From assembly GCA_014803435.1 (NCBI GenBank), contig JACYFD010000006.1, positions 301,715 to 365,714 of the forward strand: a stretch of 64,000 nucleotides of DNA, given 5' to 3'. Made by a program: the position numbers and the translations under genes. Under the pieces are notes generated by a model. The model saw only the letters and a program-made list of their open reading frames with translations. It made no database searches and was not told the DNA's origin. Source of the stretch: Cellulosimicrobium terreum (GTDB lineage: Bacteria; Actinomycetota; Actinomycetes; Actinomycetales; Cellulomonadaceae). Shown one piece after another: positions 36,431 to 45,264 of this stretch (within the stretch, counting starts at the first letter, position 1; the number at the start of each line of letters is the position of its first letter).

Positions 36431-37321
36431 TCAGCCCGCCACCACCCAGCGCGCGGCGTCGTGCAGCTCGGGGTGCGCGAACGTGAAGCCGCTCGCCTCC
36501 AGGACCGTCGGGAGGCCGCGCTGGGACCCGAGGATGTCGCTCGCGAGCTCCCCGAGCGCGACCTTGAGCGCGACGGACGGGACGGCGAGGAACGCAGGGC
36601 GGTGCAGCGCGTCGGCGAGCGCCCTGGTGATCTGCGCGTTCGTCGCCGGGTGGGGTGCGCAGAGGTTGACCGGGCCGTGCACGGGCGTCGTCAGCAGGTG
36701 GCGCAGCGCGGCGACCTCGTCGTGCAGCGTGATCCAGCTCCAGTACTGGGTGCCGGGGCCCAGACGACCCCCGACGCCGAGCCGCAGCAGGGTCAGCAGC
36801 CTGCCCAGTGCGCCGCCGTCGGGCGACAGGACGATCCCGGTCCGTGCGTGCACCACGCGCACCCCGGCGTCCTGCGCGGGCGCCGTCGCGTCCTCCCACT
36901 CGCGGGTGAGCCGCGCGAGGAACCCCTCGCCGGCAGACGACGTCTCCGTCAGCACCTGGTCGCCGCGGTCGCCGTAGTAGCCGATCGCGGAACCCTGCAG
37001 CCAGACCGGCGGCGGAACGTCCAGCCGTGCCAGGGTCGTGGCGAGCAGTCCGGTCGTGCGCGTGCGCGACGTGAGCAGCACGCGCTTGTACTGGGCGGTC
37101 CAGCGCCGGTCACCGATCCCGGCACCCGCGAGGTTGACGACGGCGTCGGCACCCTCGAGGACGGCCGGGTCGAGCACACCCGCGTCGGGGTCCCACTCGT
37201 GCTCGTCGCCGGTCTGCGGCTGCCTGCGCACGAGACGTCGGACGTGGTGCCCGTCCTCCCGCAGCCGTTCGAGGAGCTCCGAGCCGATCAGCCCGTGCGA
37301 GCCCGCCACGACGATGTCCAT
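36431..37321 (-). CDS. TIGR01777 family epimerase/oxidoreductase (DUF1731 C-terminus)
   Basis: 296-aa atypical short-chain dehydrogenase. The NAD(P) motif is IVVAGSHGLIGSELLERL; DAVVNLAGAGIGDRRWT and WLQGSAIGYYGDRGDQVLTE are family-typical, and the DUF1731 tail is present (PAFLAVPSVALKVALGEL). Activity is unknown, though relatives include cell-division and dehydrogenase-like proteins. ATG 37321 lies 6 bases after TACGGT (minus strand, 37328-37333). It converges on the pseudokinase gene with a 12-bp gap and lies downstream of the E2 terminator. The same neighbour to dlaT and lipB is found in mycobacteria (Rv2216). Confidence 0.92.
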   Translation of the reverse strand: MDIVVAGSHGLIGSELLERLREDGHHVRRLVRRQPQTGDEHEWDPDAGVLDPAVLEGADAVVNLAGAGIGDRRWTAQYKRVLLTSRTRTTGLLATTLARLDVPPPVWLQGSAIGYYGDRGDQVLTETSSAGEGFLARLTREWEDATAPAQDAGVRVVHARTGIVLSPDGGALGRLLTLLRLGVGGRLGPGTQYWSWITLHDEVAALRHLLTTPVHGPVNLCAPHPATNAQITRALADALHRPAFLAVPSVALKVALGELASDILGSQRGLPTVLEASGFTFAHPELHDAARWVVAG

Positions 37322-37356
37322 GGGCACACCGTACGTGGCCTCGGCACGCTCACGCA

Positions 37357-37391
37357 CGAGAGCCCCGACCGCGGTGCGGTCGGGGCTCTCG
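37357..37391 (-). terminator. Strong hairpin terminator downstream of the E2 gene
   Basis: A perfect 16-bp stem, CGAGAGCCCCGACCGC (37357-37372) with its complement at 37376-37391 and a 3-base loop. It lies 36 bp past the E2 stop and before the separately promoted epimerase gene. Confidence 0.85.
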
Positions 37392-37427
37392 GGACGAGCG
37401 TGGTGCTGCTCTACGGTCCGGCCGGGG

Positions 37428-39260
37428 TCAGAGACCGACCTCGGACTCGAACGCGCCCTCCTCGATGCGGTTCTTGATCGAGGTGAGGAAGCGTGCGGCG
37501 TCCGCGCCGTCGACCAGACGGTGGTCGTAGGACAGGAAGATGAAGCACGTCGAGCGGATGCCGATCGTGTCGTTCCCGTCCACGTCGGTCACGACGACCG
37601 GGCGCTTGGTGATCGTGCCCGTGCCGAGGATCGCGACCTGACCGACCGGGACGATCGGCGTGTCGAAGACCGCGCCGCCCGAACCCGTGTTCGTGATCGT
37701 GAACGTGCCGCCCGCGAGCTCGTCCGGGCCCACCTTGTTGGCGCGGGTGCGCGAGCCCAGGTCGGAGATCTTGCGGGCGATGCCGGCGAGGTTGAGGTCG
37801 CCTGCATCCTTGATCACCGGCACGACGAGGCCGCGCTCGGTGTCGACCGCGATGCCGACGTTCTCCGAGCCGTGGTACGTGATCTCGTCCTCGGCGAACG
37901 TCGCGTTGATCTTCGGGTACGCCTTGAGCGCCTCGACCGCGGCGAGCGTGAAGAACGGCAGGAACGTGAGGTTCGCACCCTCACGTGCCTTGAAGTCGAC
38001 CTTCGCGCGGTTGCGGAGCGCCGCGACGCGCGTGACGTCGACCTCGACCGCGGTCGTGAGCTGGGCCTGGGTGCTGAGCGCCTCGACCATGCGGCTCGCG
38101 ACGAGCTTGCGCAGCCGGCTCGTCTTCTCCGTGGTGCCGCGCAGCGGCGACACGGCAGGGACGGACGGCTTCATCGCGGCCGCCGGGGCGGACGGTGCAG
38201 CGGCGGGTGCCGGGCTCGACGCCGCAGCCTTGGCCTCGTCCGCACGGCGGGCGGCCTCGAGGACGTCCTCCTTGCGGATGCGTCCACCGACGCCCGTGCC
38301 CGTGACGGACGCCACGTCGACGCCCTTCTCGGCCGCGAGCTTGCGCACGAGCGGGGTGAGGTAGGTGCCGCCCGACTGCACGGCGGGAGCCGGTGTGGCA
38401 CCGGGTGCCGACTGGGCCGCCGGAGTCGCGGGCTGCTGGGCCGGCTCGGTGGAGGGCTTCTCCTCCTCCTGCGCGGCCTGCGCCGGGACGTCGGCCTCGC
38501 TGGCCGGCGTCCTGGCCTCGGTCGGGGCCTCCTCCTTGGGGGCTTCCTGCTTCGGGGCCTCCTCCTTGGGGGCCTCCTGCTTCGGGGCCTCCTCCTTGGG
38601 GGCCTCCTGCTTCGGGGCCTCCGCCGCGGCAGCGCCCGAGCCGACGATCGCGAGGACCGTCCCGACGTCGACGGTCTCGTCCTCCTGGACGAGGATCTGC
38701 TGGACGGTGCCCGCCACGGGGGAGGGGACCTCGGTGTCGACCTTGTCGGTCGAGACCTCGAGCAGGGGCTCGTCGACCTCGACGGTGTCGCCGACGGACT
38801 TGAGCCAGCGGGTGACGGTGCCCTCGGTGACGGACTCGCCGAGCGCGGGGAGCGTGATCTCCTCACCGCCTCCCGACGACTCGCCCGACGCGGCGGGCGC
38901 CGACTCCTCCGGCTGGTCGGCCGACTCCTCGGCCGGCTCCGCGGCGGGCTCCTCGGGCTCAGGCTCGGGCTCCGCCTCCTGCTCGGCGGCGGGCTCCTCG
39001 GCAGCGGCAGAGCCGCCGCCCGAGCCGTCGCCGATGACGGCGAGGTTCGCGCCGACGTCGACGGTCTCGTCCTCCTCGACGAGGATCTGCTCGAGGGTGC
39101 CCGCGAACGGGGAGGGGATCTCGGTGTCGACCTTGTCGGTCGAGACCTCGAGCAGGGGCTCGTCGAGCTCGACGGTGTCGCCGACGGACTTGAGCCAGCG
39201 GGTGACGGTGCCCTCGGTGACGGACTCGCCGAGGGCTGGCATCTGCACGTTCTCAGACAT
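37428..39260 (-). CDS. sucB: 2-oxoglutarate/pyruvate dehydrogenase E2 with two lipoyl domains
   Basis: 610-aa dihydrolipoamide acyltransferase (actinobacterial SucB/DlaT type). Two lipoyl domains carry Lys43 and Lys173 (each in STDKVDTE). Linkers rich in Ala, Pro and Glu follow; the second has a tandem [10 protein letters not shown] repeat. The peripheral subunit-binding domain is [18 protein letters not shown] to about residue 345, and the acyltransferase core ends with [15 protein letters not shown] (His580, Asp584). In actinobacteria this E2 usually serves pyruvate dehydrogenase with AceE, despite the SucB-type name. lpdA lies 30 bp upstream and is cotranscribed. It is the main substrate for LipA and LipB. 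Confidence 0.95.
   Translation of the reverse strand: MSENVQMPALGESVTEGTVTRWLKSVGDTVELDEPLLEVSTDKVDTEIPSPFAGTLEQILVEEDETVDVGANLAVIGDGSGGGSAAAEEPAAEQEAEPEPEPEEPAAEPAEESADQPEESAPAASGESSGGGEEITLPALGESVTEGTVTRWLKSVGDTVEVDEPLLEVSTDKVDTEVPSPVAGTVQQILVQEDETVDVGTVLAIVGSGAAAAEAPKQEAPKEEAPKQEAPKEEAPKQEAPKEEAPTEARTPASEADVPAQAAQEEEKPSTEPAQQPATPAAQSAPGATPAPAVQSGGTYLTPLVRKLAAEKGVDVASVTGTGVGGRIRKEDVLEAARRADEAKAAASSPAPAAAPSAPAAAMKPSVPAVSPLRGTTEKTSRLRKLVASRMVEALSTQAQLTTAVEVDVTRVAALRNRAKVDFKAREGANLTFLPFFTLAAVEALKAYPKINATFAEDEITYHGSENVGIAVDTERGLVVPVIKDAGDLNLAGIARKISDLGSRTRANKVGPDELAGGTFTITNTGSGGAVFDTPIVPVGQVAILGTGTITKRPVVVTDVDGNDTIGIRSTCFIFLSYDHRLVDGADAARFLTSIKNRIEEGAFESEVGL
38524..38619. repeat. 30-bp tandem repeat within the E2 linker
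   Basis: About three copies of a 30-bp unit encode alternating EAPKQ and EAPKE pentads between the second lipoyl domain and the subunit-binding domain. Copies are nearly identical, so copy number may vary between strains. Confidence 0.85.
38731..39233. repeat. 113-bp near-identical direct repeat encoding the two lipoyl domains
   Basis: 38731-38843 and 39121-39233 (390 bp apart) differ at one base, visible as GACCTC against GAGCTC. Protein domains this old normally differ at many synonymous sites, so this suggests recent duplication or gene conversion. Confidence 0.9.
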
Positions 39261-39290
39261 GACCTGCCTGGTCTCCTTCGATCGTTGGGG

Positions 39291-40697
39291 TCAGTTGTGG
39301 GCGTGCAGAGGCTTGCCGGCGAGCGCCAGGTGTGCCTCTCCGAGTGCCTCGTTCTGAGTGGGATGGGCATGGACCAGGGCGGCGACGTCCTCCGGGTACG
39401 CCTCCCAGCCCACGATGAGCTGGCCCTCGCCGACGAGCTCGCCGACGCGGGCTCCGATCATGTGCACGCCGAGGACGGGACCGTCCTTGCGGCGCACGAG
39501 CTTGACGAAGCCGGTGGTCCCGAGGATCTTGCTCTTGCCGTTGCCGGCGAGGTTGTACTCGAGAGTCTCGACGGCGTCCGGGCCGAACGTGTCGCGTGCC
39601 GCGGACTCGGTGAGCCCGACGGACGCTACCTCGGGTTCGCAGTAGGTGACACGAGGGATCGACGACTCGACGATCGGCGTCGGCTCCAGGCCCGCGATCT
39701 GCTCGGCCAGGAAGATGCCCTGGGCAAAGCCGCGGTGCGCGAGCTGCAGGCCGGGGACGATGTCGCCCGCGGCCCACACGTTGTCGACGCTCGTGCGCAG
39801 GCGCTCGTCGACCACCACGAACCCGCGGTCGAGCGTGATGCCCTGCTCCTCGAAGCCGAGCCCCGCCGTGCGCGGACCGCGGCCGACGGCGACGAGCATC
39901 AGGTGGGCGTCGAACGTCTTCCCGGACTCGAGCGTCACGGTCACGCCCGAGTCGGTCTGCTTGACGCCCGTGAACCGGTCGCCGAGCGAGAACGCGATGC
40001 CGCGCTTGCGGAATGCGCGCTCGAGCGACTTCGACAGCGCCTCGTCCTCGTTGGGGACCAGGTGGGGCAACGCCTCCACGATCTGGACGTCTGCGCCGAA
40101 CGACCGCCACACGCTCGCGAACTCGACGCCGATCACGCCGCCGCCGAGGACCACGACCGACGACGGCACGCGGTCGAGCCGCAGCGCCTGGTCGGACGTG
40201 ATGACGCGCCCGCCGATCTCGAGGCCGGGGAGCGACCGGGACTGCGAACCCGTGGCCAGGACGATGTGGCGTCCGGTGTAGCGCGTGCCGTCGACCTCCA
40301 CGGTGTCGGGCGCCACGAGCCGGCCGTGACCCTGCACGAACGTCACGCCGCGCGAGGCGACGAGACCCTGCAGTCCCTTGTACAGGCCCGCGACGACGCC
40401 GTCCTTGTAGTCGTTGACGCCCGCCATGTCGACGCCGTCGAACGTGCTCCGGACGCCGAACCGCGCACCCTCGCGCGCGCCGTCGGCCAGCTCGGCCGCG
40501 TGCAGCAGCGCCTTGGTGGGGATGCAGCCGTCGTGCAGGCAGGTCCCACCGAGCTTGCCGGACTCGACGAGCACGACGTCGAGGCCGAGCTGGGCGGCCC
40601 GCAGCGCCGTGGCATAGCCGGCGCTGCCTCCACCGAGGACGACGATGTCCGATGGCGTGCCGGATGGTGTGCCGGATGGTGAGCCGGGATCGGCCAC
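39291..40697 (-). CDS. lpdA: Dihydrolipoyl dehydrogenase (E3)
   Basis: 468-aa flavoprotein that reoxidises dihydrolipoyl groups on E2 using NAD+. FAD motif IVVLGGGSAGYATALRA; redox disulfide in GGTCLHDGCIPTKALL; NAD motif VVVLGGGVIGVEFASVW; FAD-binding VWAAGDIVPGLQLAHRGFAQ; and the C-terminal base in VHAHPTQNEALGEA. GTG 40697 has the SD AAGGAG 6 bases upstream. The first residues contain a short repeat (GTPSGTPS) from a repeated GTGCCGGATG. It precedes the E2 gene by 30 bp in one operon. A promoter is suggested by TTGGGG (40758-40763) and CAAGAT (40734-40739) on the minus strand. Confidence 0.96.
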   Translation of the reverse strand: MADPGSPSGTPSGTPSDIVVLGGGSAGYATALRAAQLGLDVVLVESGKLGGTCLHDGCIPTKALLHAAELADGAREGARFGVRSTFDGVDMAGVNDYKDGVVAGLYKGLQGLVASRGVTFVQGHGRLVAPDTVEVDGTRYTGRHIVLATGSQSRSLPGLEIGGRVITSDQALRLDRVPSSVVVLGGGVIGVEFASVWRSFGADVQIVEALPHLVPNEDEALSKSLERAFRKRGIAFSLGDRFTGVKQTDSGVTVTLESGKTFDAHLMLVAVGRGPRTAGLGFEEQGITLDRGFVVVDERLRTSVDNVWAAGDIVPGLQLAHRGFAQGIFLAEQIAGLEPTPIVESSIPRVTYCEPEVASVGLTESAARDTFGPDAVETLEYNLAGNGKSKILGTTGFVKLVRRKDGPVLGVHMIGARVGELVGEGQLIVGWEAYPEDVAALVHAHPTQNEALGEAHLALAGKPLHAHN

Positions 40698-40733
40698 GTG
40701 CGACTCCTTCACAGGGAACGTTCTCCGGGAGCC

Positions 40734-40763
40734 ATCTTGGCACCTCGCGCACGCGCTCCCCAA
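40734..40763 (-). promoter_or_regulatory. Putative promoter of the lpdA-E2 operon
   Basis: On the minus strand TTGGGG and CAAGAT are separated by 18 bp, 37 bases before the lpdA GTG. The -10 lacks the initial T of the consensus. Confidence 0.4.
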
Positions 40764-40978
40764 TCGAAGCGGGCCGCTCGCGCTGTGACGATGCAGACAG
40801 CGGGTGCTCGGCCGGTGCCCCGGACCCCCGTCCGCGCGGCGCCCGTCGCGGGGTCCAGGTGCTGGTCAGGGGTTCCCGGAGCCCCGTGCCGTGGGCTACG
40901 TTCTGCCCGACGAGAGCCCCGACCTGCGCCGACGCCGCGCGGGACGCCCGGGCACGCGGACGAGGGGAGCGAGCCGTC

Positions 40979-42931
40979 GTGGGGGGAACCGCGAGCACGG
41001 GGGGAACGACGAGCGCGGACGCGCTCGGGCAGGCGCGGCGCCGGTCGGACGCGGGCGACGTCGTCGGCGCCGTGGCCGCGCTGGCACGGATCGCGGTCGA
41101 CCCCGTGGACCCCGTCGCCTGGTCGGCGGCGGACCGGATCCTGGCCCGGCTCGGCGCGGCCGCCGGCCCCGCACCGTGGGCACGTCGGTCCGTGGAGGTC
41201 GCGCTGCTCGTCTCGCACACCGGCGGACCGCTCGCCGCGGCCCTGCGGGTGGCGGGCATCGCGCACGGGCTCGACGTGCGCGTGCACGAGACGCCCTACC
41301 ACTCCTACGAGCAGGAGATCGCGGACGCGTCCTCCGGGCTGTACGCGTCCGCACCCGACGTCGTGGTGCTCGTCGTCGACCAGCGCGACGTGCGCCTTCC
41401 CGACGTCTCGCAGGACCCGGATGCGGACCTCGCCCGCGAGGTAGGGAGGTGGCGGGGGATGTGGGACCTCGTCCGGGGGCGCTCCGGCGCGCTCGTGCTG
41501 CAGACGTCGTTCGTCCCGCCCCCGCACGACGCCCTCGGCGACGTCGCGGTGCGGACGCCCGGCTCCAGACGCCGGCTGCTGAGCCGGCTGAACGACGAGC
41601 TCGCCGTCGCGGGCGTCCCGGGCGTGCACGTCGTCGACGCCGACGCGGTCGTGCGCCGCGTGGGGGAGTCGGCCTGGCAGGACCCTCGGTACTGGTTCGC
41701 CGCCAAGCAGACGGTCGCGCCGGGAGCGGTGCCCGTCCTCGCGCACCGCGTGGTCGACGTCATGGCCGCGGCGCTCGGTCTGGCGCGGAAGGTCGTGGTG
41801 CTCGACCTGGACGACACGCTGTGGGGCGGGGTGATCGGCGAGGACGGGCTCGGGGGGATCGTGCTCGGGGACGGCCCCGCCGGCGAGGCCTACGTCGCGT
41901 TCCAGGAGTACGTCTCGTCCCTGCGTCGCCGCGGCCTCCTGCTGGCCGTGTGCACCAAGAACAACCCCGACGACGCGCGGCTGCCGTTCCAGCGGCACCC
42001 GGAGATGCGCCTGACGCTGGACGACGTCGTCGCGTTCGAGGCGTCGTGGGACCCGAAGCCACAGGCCCTGGCGCGGATCGCGGCGAGCCTCGACCTGGGG
42101 CTGGACGCGCTCGTCCTGGTCGACGACAACCCGGCCGAGCGTGAGATCGTGCGCCGCCTGACCCCGGAGGTGGGCGTCGTCGAGCTGCCGACGCAGCCGA
42201 GCGGGTACGTCGCGGCGCTCGCGTCGTTCCCCGGCCTGCAGTCCGCGTCGTTGACGGGGGAGGACGCGCGGCGGACCGAGCAATACCGCGCCCGCGGTCG
42301 CGCGTCGGCGCTCGCGGCCGGTGCCGGCACCCGCGAGGACTTCCTGCAGAGCCTCGGGATGACCGCGCGCATCGAGGCGCTGGACGACGTCAACGTCGCC
42401 CGGGTCGCGCAGCTGGTCGCCAAGACGAACCAGCTCAACCTCACGGGTCGACGGCACGGCGTCGCGGACCTGAACCGGCTCGCGGACCAGGGACTGGTCT
42501 GGGGCCTGCGGCTCACGGACCGGTTCGACGACCACGGGCTCGTCGGTGTGCTCGCCGCGGTCCCCGACGGCCCCGACCTGCGGATCGACACGTTCGTCAT
42601 GTCGTGCCGGGTGCTGGGCAGGACGGCGGAGCGCGCGTTCCTCGCGGCGCTCGTCGGGCGGGCGCACGCGGACGGGCGGGCGCGGGTGCTCGGGGAGCTG
42701 ATCCCCACCGACCGGAACGTCCCGGCCCGATCGATCCTGCCCGACGCAGGCTTCCGTCCCCTCCACGACCCGGACCGGTCCGGTGCGGACGGGGTGCGGT
42801 GGTGGCAGATCGCGGTACCGGGCGACGGCGTGTCGTCACCGTTCGTGCCCTGGTGGGCGCCGGACGGGCTGGCCGGGGGCGGGGAGCCCGTCGTCGCGGA
42901 GCGTGCCGGCACCGAGGTCGTGCACGGATGA
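40979..42931 (+). CDS. FkbH-like HAD subfamily IIIC protein
   Basis: 650-aa protein from GTG 40979 (GAGGGGAG is about 10 bases upstream). The N-terminal half resembles FkbH N-terminal domains (VALLVSHTGGPLAAALRVAG, AHGLDVRVHETPYHSYEQEI). The HAD-IIIC core starts at Asp276 in VVLDLDDTLWGGVIGEDG, with CTKNNPDDARLPFQRH and DALVLVDDNPAEREIVRR. The C-terminal 200 residues look like a GNAT-type domain (VAKTNQLNLTGRRHG, FVMSCRVLGRTAERAFL). In FK520, tetronate and related pathways FkbH takes glyceryl from 1,3-bisphosphoglycerate and loads it onto a carrier protein. An acyl carrier protein gene follows with a 4-base overlap, but no other pathway gene is near, so the end product is unknown. Confidence 0.88.
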   Translation: MGGTASTGGTTSADALGQARRRSDAGDVVGAVAALARIAVDPVDPVAWSAADRILARLGAAAGPAPWARRSVEVALLVSHTGGPLAAALRVAGIAHGLDVRVHETPYHSYEQEIADASSGLYASAPDVVVLVVDQRDVRLPDVSQDPDADLAREVGRWRGMWDLVRGRSGALVLQTSFVPPPHDALGDVAVRTPGSRRRLLSRLNDELAVAGVPGVHVVDADAVVRRVGESAWQDPRYWFAAKQTVAPGAVPVLAHRVVDVMAAALGLARKVVVLDLDDTLWGGVIGEDGLGGIVLGDGPAGEAYVAFQEYVSSLRRRGLLLAVCTKNNPDDARLPFQRHPEMRLTLDDVVAFEASWDPKPQALARIAASLDLGLDALVLVDDNPAEREIVRRLTPEVGVVELPTQPSGYVAALASFPGLQSASLTGEDARRTEQYRARGRASALAAGAGTREDFLQSLGMTARIEALDDVNVARVAQLVAKTNQLNLTGRRHGVADLNRLADQGLVWGLRLTDRFDDHGLVGVLAAVPDGPDLRIDTFVMSCRVLGRTAERAFLAALVGRAHADGRARVLGELIPTDRNVPARSILPDAGFRPLHDPDRSGADGVRWWQIAVPGDGVSSPFVPWWAPDGLAGGGEPVVAERAGTEVVHG

Positions 42932-43221
42932 GTCGAGCAGAGGACGGGACGACGATGGACGGGACGGCGATGGACGGGACAGCCATGGACGAGGTCGAGC
43001 AGGGCGTTGCCGAGGTGCTGCGGGAGGTCTTCGCGCAGCCGGACCTCCCGGTGAGCGCGTCGACGACGGCGGCGGACGTGGACGGGTGGGACTCGCTGGC
43101 CCACCTCGGCGTCCTGTTCTCGCTGGAGAACCGGTTCGGCGTGCAGTTCACGGACACGGAGATGGGTGCGGTGCAGGACGTGGGCGAGCTCGTGACGTCC
43201 ATCCGGGCCAAGCTCTCCTGA
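42928..43221 (+). CDS. Acyl carrier protein partnered with FkbH
   Basis: 97-aa carrier protein. Helix 2 begins at the phosphopantetheine site DVDGWDSLAHLGVLFSLE with Ser56; ENRFGVQFTDTEMGAVQDVG and VGELVTSIRAKLS complete the fold. The N-terminus has a short tandem repeat (MDGTAMDGTAMD) made by a repeated ATGGACGGGACG, so internal ATGs at 42955 and 42967 could also start. The ATG at 42928 overlaps the FkbH stop (ATGA), which strongly suggests a functional pair. It differs from fatty-acid AcpP in its WDSL motif. A GTG-started small gene follows after its own -10 box. Confidence 0.9.
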   Translation: MSRAEDGTTMDGTAMDGTAMDEVEQGVAEVLREVFAQPDLPVSASTTAADVDGWDSLAHLGVLFSLENRFGVQFTDTEMGAVQDVGELVTSIRAKLS

Positions 43222-43269
43222 GCGCCGTCCTCGTCGCCCCGAGGGGCGGCGCGGGGTAACCTGCCGCTT

Positions 43270-43596
43270 GTGTCCCGGCTCTCCCGACTGTTCTCCCGAC
43301 GCCCGGCGCCCGAGTCCGACACGGGCTCGGACGGGCGTCGCGCCACCATGCAGCACCTGCAGGACTTCGTGCGCACCCGCGCGGGCGTCGAGGCCTACGT
43401 CGAGCCGCCCACGCCCGACACGAGCCCGACGATCCTCCTCATCGCGACGACGGGGGAGTGGACGCGGCGTCGCGTCCCGGACGAGCGCACGGCGTTCGAC
43501 GTCGCGCGCTCCCTCGGGGTGCCCGTGTACAACGTCCGCTTCACGGGCTACCCGCAGCGGATGCGGGACTGGAACTCCCGCCAGCGCCGCCGCTGA
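43270..43596 (+). CDS. Conserved actinobacterial protein of unknown function
   Basis: 108 aa. After a basic start (SRLSRLFSRRPAP) it has a conserved segment TMQHLQDFVRTRAGVEAYVE, then TILLIATTGEWTRRRVPD and GVPVYNVRFTGYPQRMRDW. No catalytic motif is recognised. GTG 43270 follows TAACCT (43257-43262) by exactly 7 bases, so the transcript is probably leaderless. It converges on pepA with 51 bp between. Homologues are common next to leucyl aminopeptidase genes in my memory of actinobacterial genomes, but this is unverified. Confidence 0.75.
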   Translation: MSRLSRLFSRRPAPESDTGSDGRRATMQHLQDFVRTRAGVEAYVEPPTPDTSPTILLIATTGEWTRRRVPDERTAFDVARSLGVPVYNVRFTGYPQRMRDWNSRQRRR

Positions 43597-43620
43597 GGCG
43601 GCCGCTGACGGGAGCTGCTG

Positions 43621-43637
43621 CCGACGGGAACCGTCGG
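43621..43637. terminator. Hairpin between convergent genes upstream of the pepA stop
   Basis: CCGACGG (43621-43627) and CCGTCGG (43631-43637) form a 7-bp stem with a GAA loop, 24 bp after one stop and 11 bp before the other. Confidence 0.5.
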
Positions 43638-43647
43638 GAGACGAGGA

Positions 43648-45144
43648 TCAGCGCGCGGCGCGGGCCTCGACGAAGCCGAGCAGGGTGCGCACCGCGACCC
43701 CGGTCCCACCGACGGGCGTGTACCCGTGCGCGGACCCCTCGTTGAACGCCGGACCGGCGATGTCGAGGTGCGCCCACGGGGTGGACCCGACGAACTCCTG
43801 CAGGAACAGGCCGGCGACGAGCATCCCGCCGAACCGGTCACCGATGTTCGCGAGGTCGGCGACCTTCGACGTGAGCGACGCGCCGAGCTCGGCGGGCAGC
43901 GGCATCGGCCAGAACTGCTCGCCCGCGGCGTCGGCCGCCGCCACCACCTCGGCGCGGACGTCGTCGGCACCCATCACGGCCGAGACCCGGTTGCCGAGCG
44001 CGACCATCTGCGCGCCCGTGAGCGTCGCGACGTCGAGCACGACGTCCGGGTTCTCCTCCACCGCGGCGACGAGACCGTCCGCCATGACGAGGCGACCCTC
44101 GGCGTCGGTGTTGAGCACCTCGACGGTCTTGCCCCCGCGGATCGTGATGACGTCCGACGGGCGCTGCGCGGTGCCCGAGGGCATGTTCTCCGCGAGGCAC
44201 AGCCAGCCGGTCACCGCGACCGGCAGGCCGAGCCGCGCGGCCGCGACGACGGTGCCGAGGACGGCAGCCGCGCCGGCCATGTCGGACTTCATGGCCTCCA
44301 TGCCCTTCGCGGGCTTGATGGAGATGCCGCCGGAGTCGAACGTGATGCCCTTGCCGACGAGTGCGATCTTCGCCGAGGGGCGGGCGGGGGAGTAGGCGAC
44401 CTTGACGAGCCGCGGTCCGCGCGCCGAACCCTGGCCGACGCCCACGAGGCCGCCGTAGCCACCCGCGGCGAGCGCCTTGTCGTCGAGGACGGTGACCTTG
44501 AGCCCCTTCGCCCCCGCATCCTTCACGGCCTGCTTCGCGAGGTCTGCGAACGCCGCGGGGAACAGGTCGTTCGGTGCGGCGTTCACGAGGTCGCGGGCGG
44601 CGTTGACCGCGTCCGTGACGACGTGCGCCCGCTCGACGGCGGACCTCGACGCCGCGCTGCGCGCTCCGGGCGCGAGCACCTCGATGGTCGTGCGCGACGA
44701 CGTCCCGGCCTGCTCGCCCGTGCGGTACCGGGAGAACTCGTACGCGCCCAGGAGCGCGCCCTCGGCGACGGCGGCGAGCTCGGCGGCATCCTCGACGGGC
44801 AGCGCGACGGCGACGGACGCGGTGCCCGCGAGCGACCGCAGCGCGGCCCCCGCGGCACGGCGCAGCGACTCGCCGCCGAACGTGCCGTCGGTGCGACGGG
44901 CGCCGAGCCCGACGAGGAGGAGGACCTCCGCCTTGAGCTCCGGCCCCGCGGGGAGCCTGCGGACCTCGTCCGCGGCGCCGGTGATGCCGAGCGCGGGGGC
45001 GAGGTCCTCGAGCCCGCCGACGACCGAGCGGGGCAGGTCGCCGCCGACGATCGCGACGCCGTCGGACGTCGTGTGGGTGCCCACGACGAGGACGTCGACC
45101 TTGGCGGTCGAAGGATTCTTGCTGGATACGGTCAGTTCAGCCAC
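43648..45144 (-). CDS. pepA: Leucyl aminopeptidase (M17)
   Basis: 498-aa cytosolic metallo-aminopeptidase. Metal and catalytic residues lie in LVGKGITFDSGGISIKP (Lys, Asp), MKSDMAGAAAVLGTV (Asp) and VEVLNTDAEGRLVMAD (Asp, Glu, Arg). The N-terminal regulatory domain covers about residues 1-170 (VDVLVVGTHTTSDGV onward). GTG 45144 follows TAGCAT (minus strand, 45152-45157) by 7 bases. It diverges from a small membrane protein gene. Mycobacteria keep pepB in the same region (Rv2213). Confidence 0.96.
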   Translation of the reverse strand: MAELTVSSKNPSTAKVDVLVVGTHTTSDGVAIVGGDLPRSVVGGLEDLAPALGITGAADEVRRLPAGPELKAEVLLLVGLGARRTDGTFGGESLRRAAGAALRSLAGTASVAVALPVEDAAELAAVAEGALLGAYEFSRYRTGEQAGTSSRTTIEVLAPGARSAASRSAVERAHVVTDAVNAARDLVNAAPNDLFPAAFADLAKQAVKDAGAKGLKVTVLDDKALAAGGYGGLVGVGQGSARGPRLVKVAYSPARPSAKIALVGKGITFDSGGISIKPAKGMEAMKSDMAGAAAVLGTVVAAARLGLPVAVTGWLCLAENMPSGTAQRPSDVITIRGGKTVEVLNTDAEGRLVMADGLVAAVEENPDVVLDVATLTGAQMVALGNRVSAVMGADDVRAEVVAAADAAGEQFWPMPLPAELGASLTSKVADLANIGDRFGGMLVAGLFLQEFVGSTPWAHLDIAGPAFNEGSAHGYTPVGGTGVAVRTLLGFVEARAAR

Positions 45145-45264
45145 ACCGGTGATGCTATCCCCGGGCGCGGCGTCGATCGATCCGGCGAGGGGACGTGCGC
45201 CGGGAGCCGCGCGCGAGCAGGGCGTGATTCCGTGCGCGTGCTCAGCCCCCGGTACGCTCTGCGC

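Noticed and set aside
38524..38619. CRISPR-like repeat
   Set aside because: The 30-bp units are directly adjacent without spacers and lie inside the E2 coding frame as Ala/Pro/Glu/Lys linker repeats.
42955..42967. Alternative internal starts of the acyl carrier protein
   Set aside because: They are in frame, but the ATG at 42928 overlaps the FkbH stop in the ATGA arrangement used repeatedly in this window.
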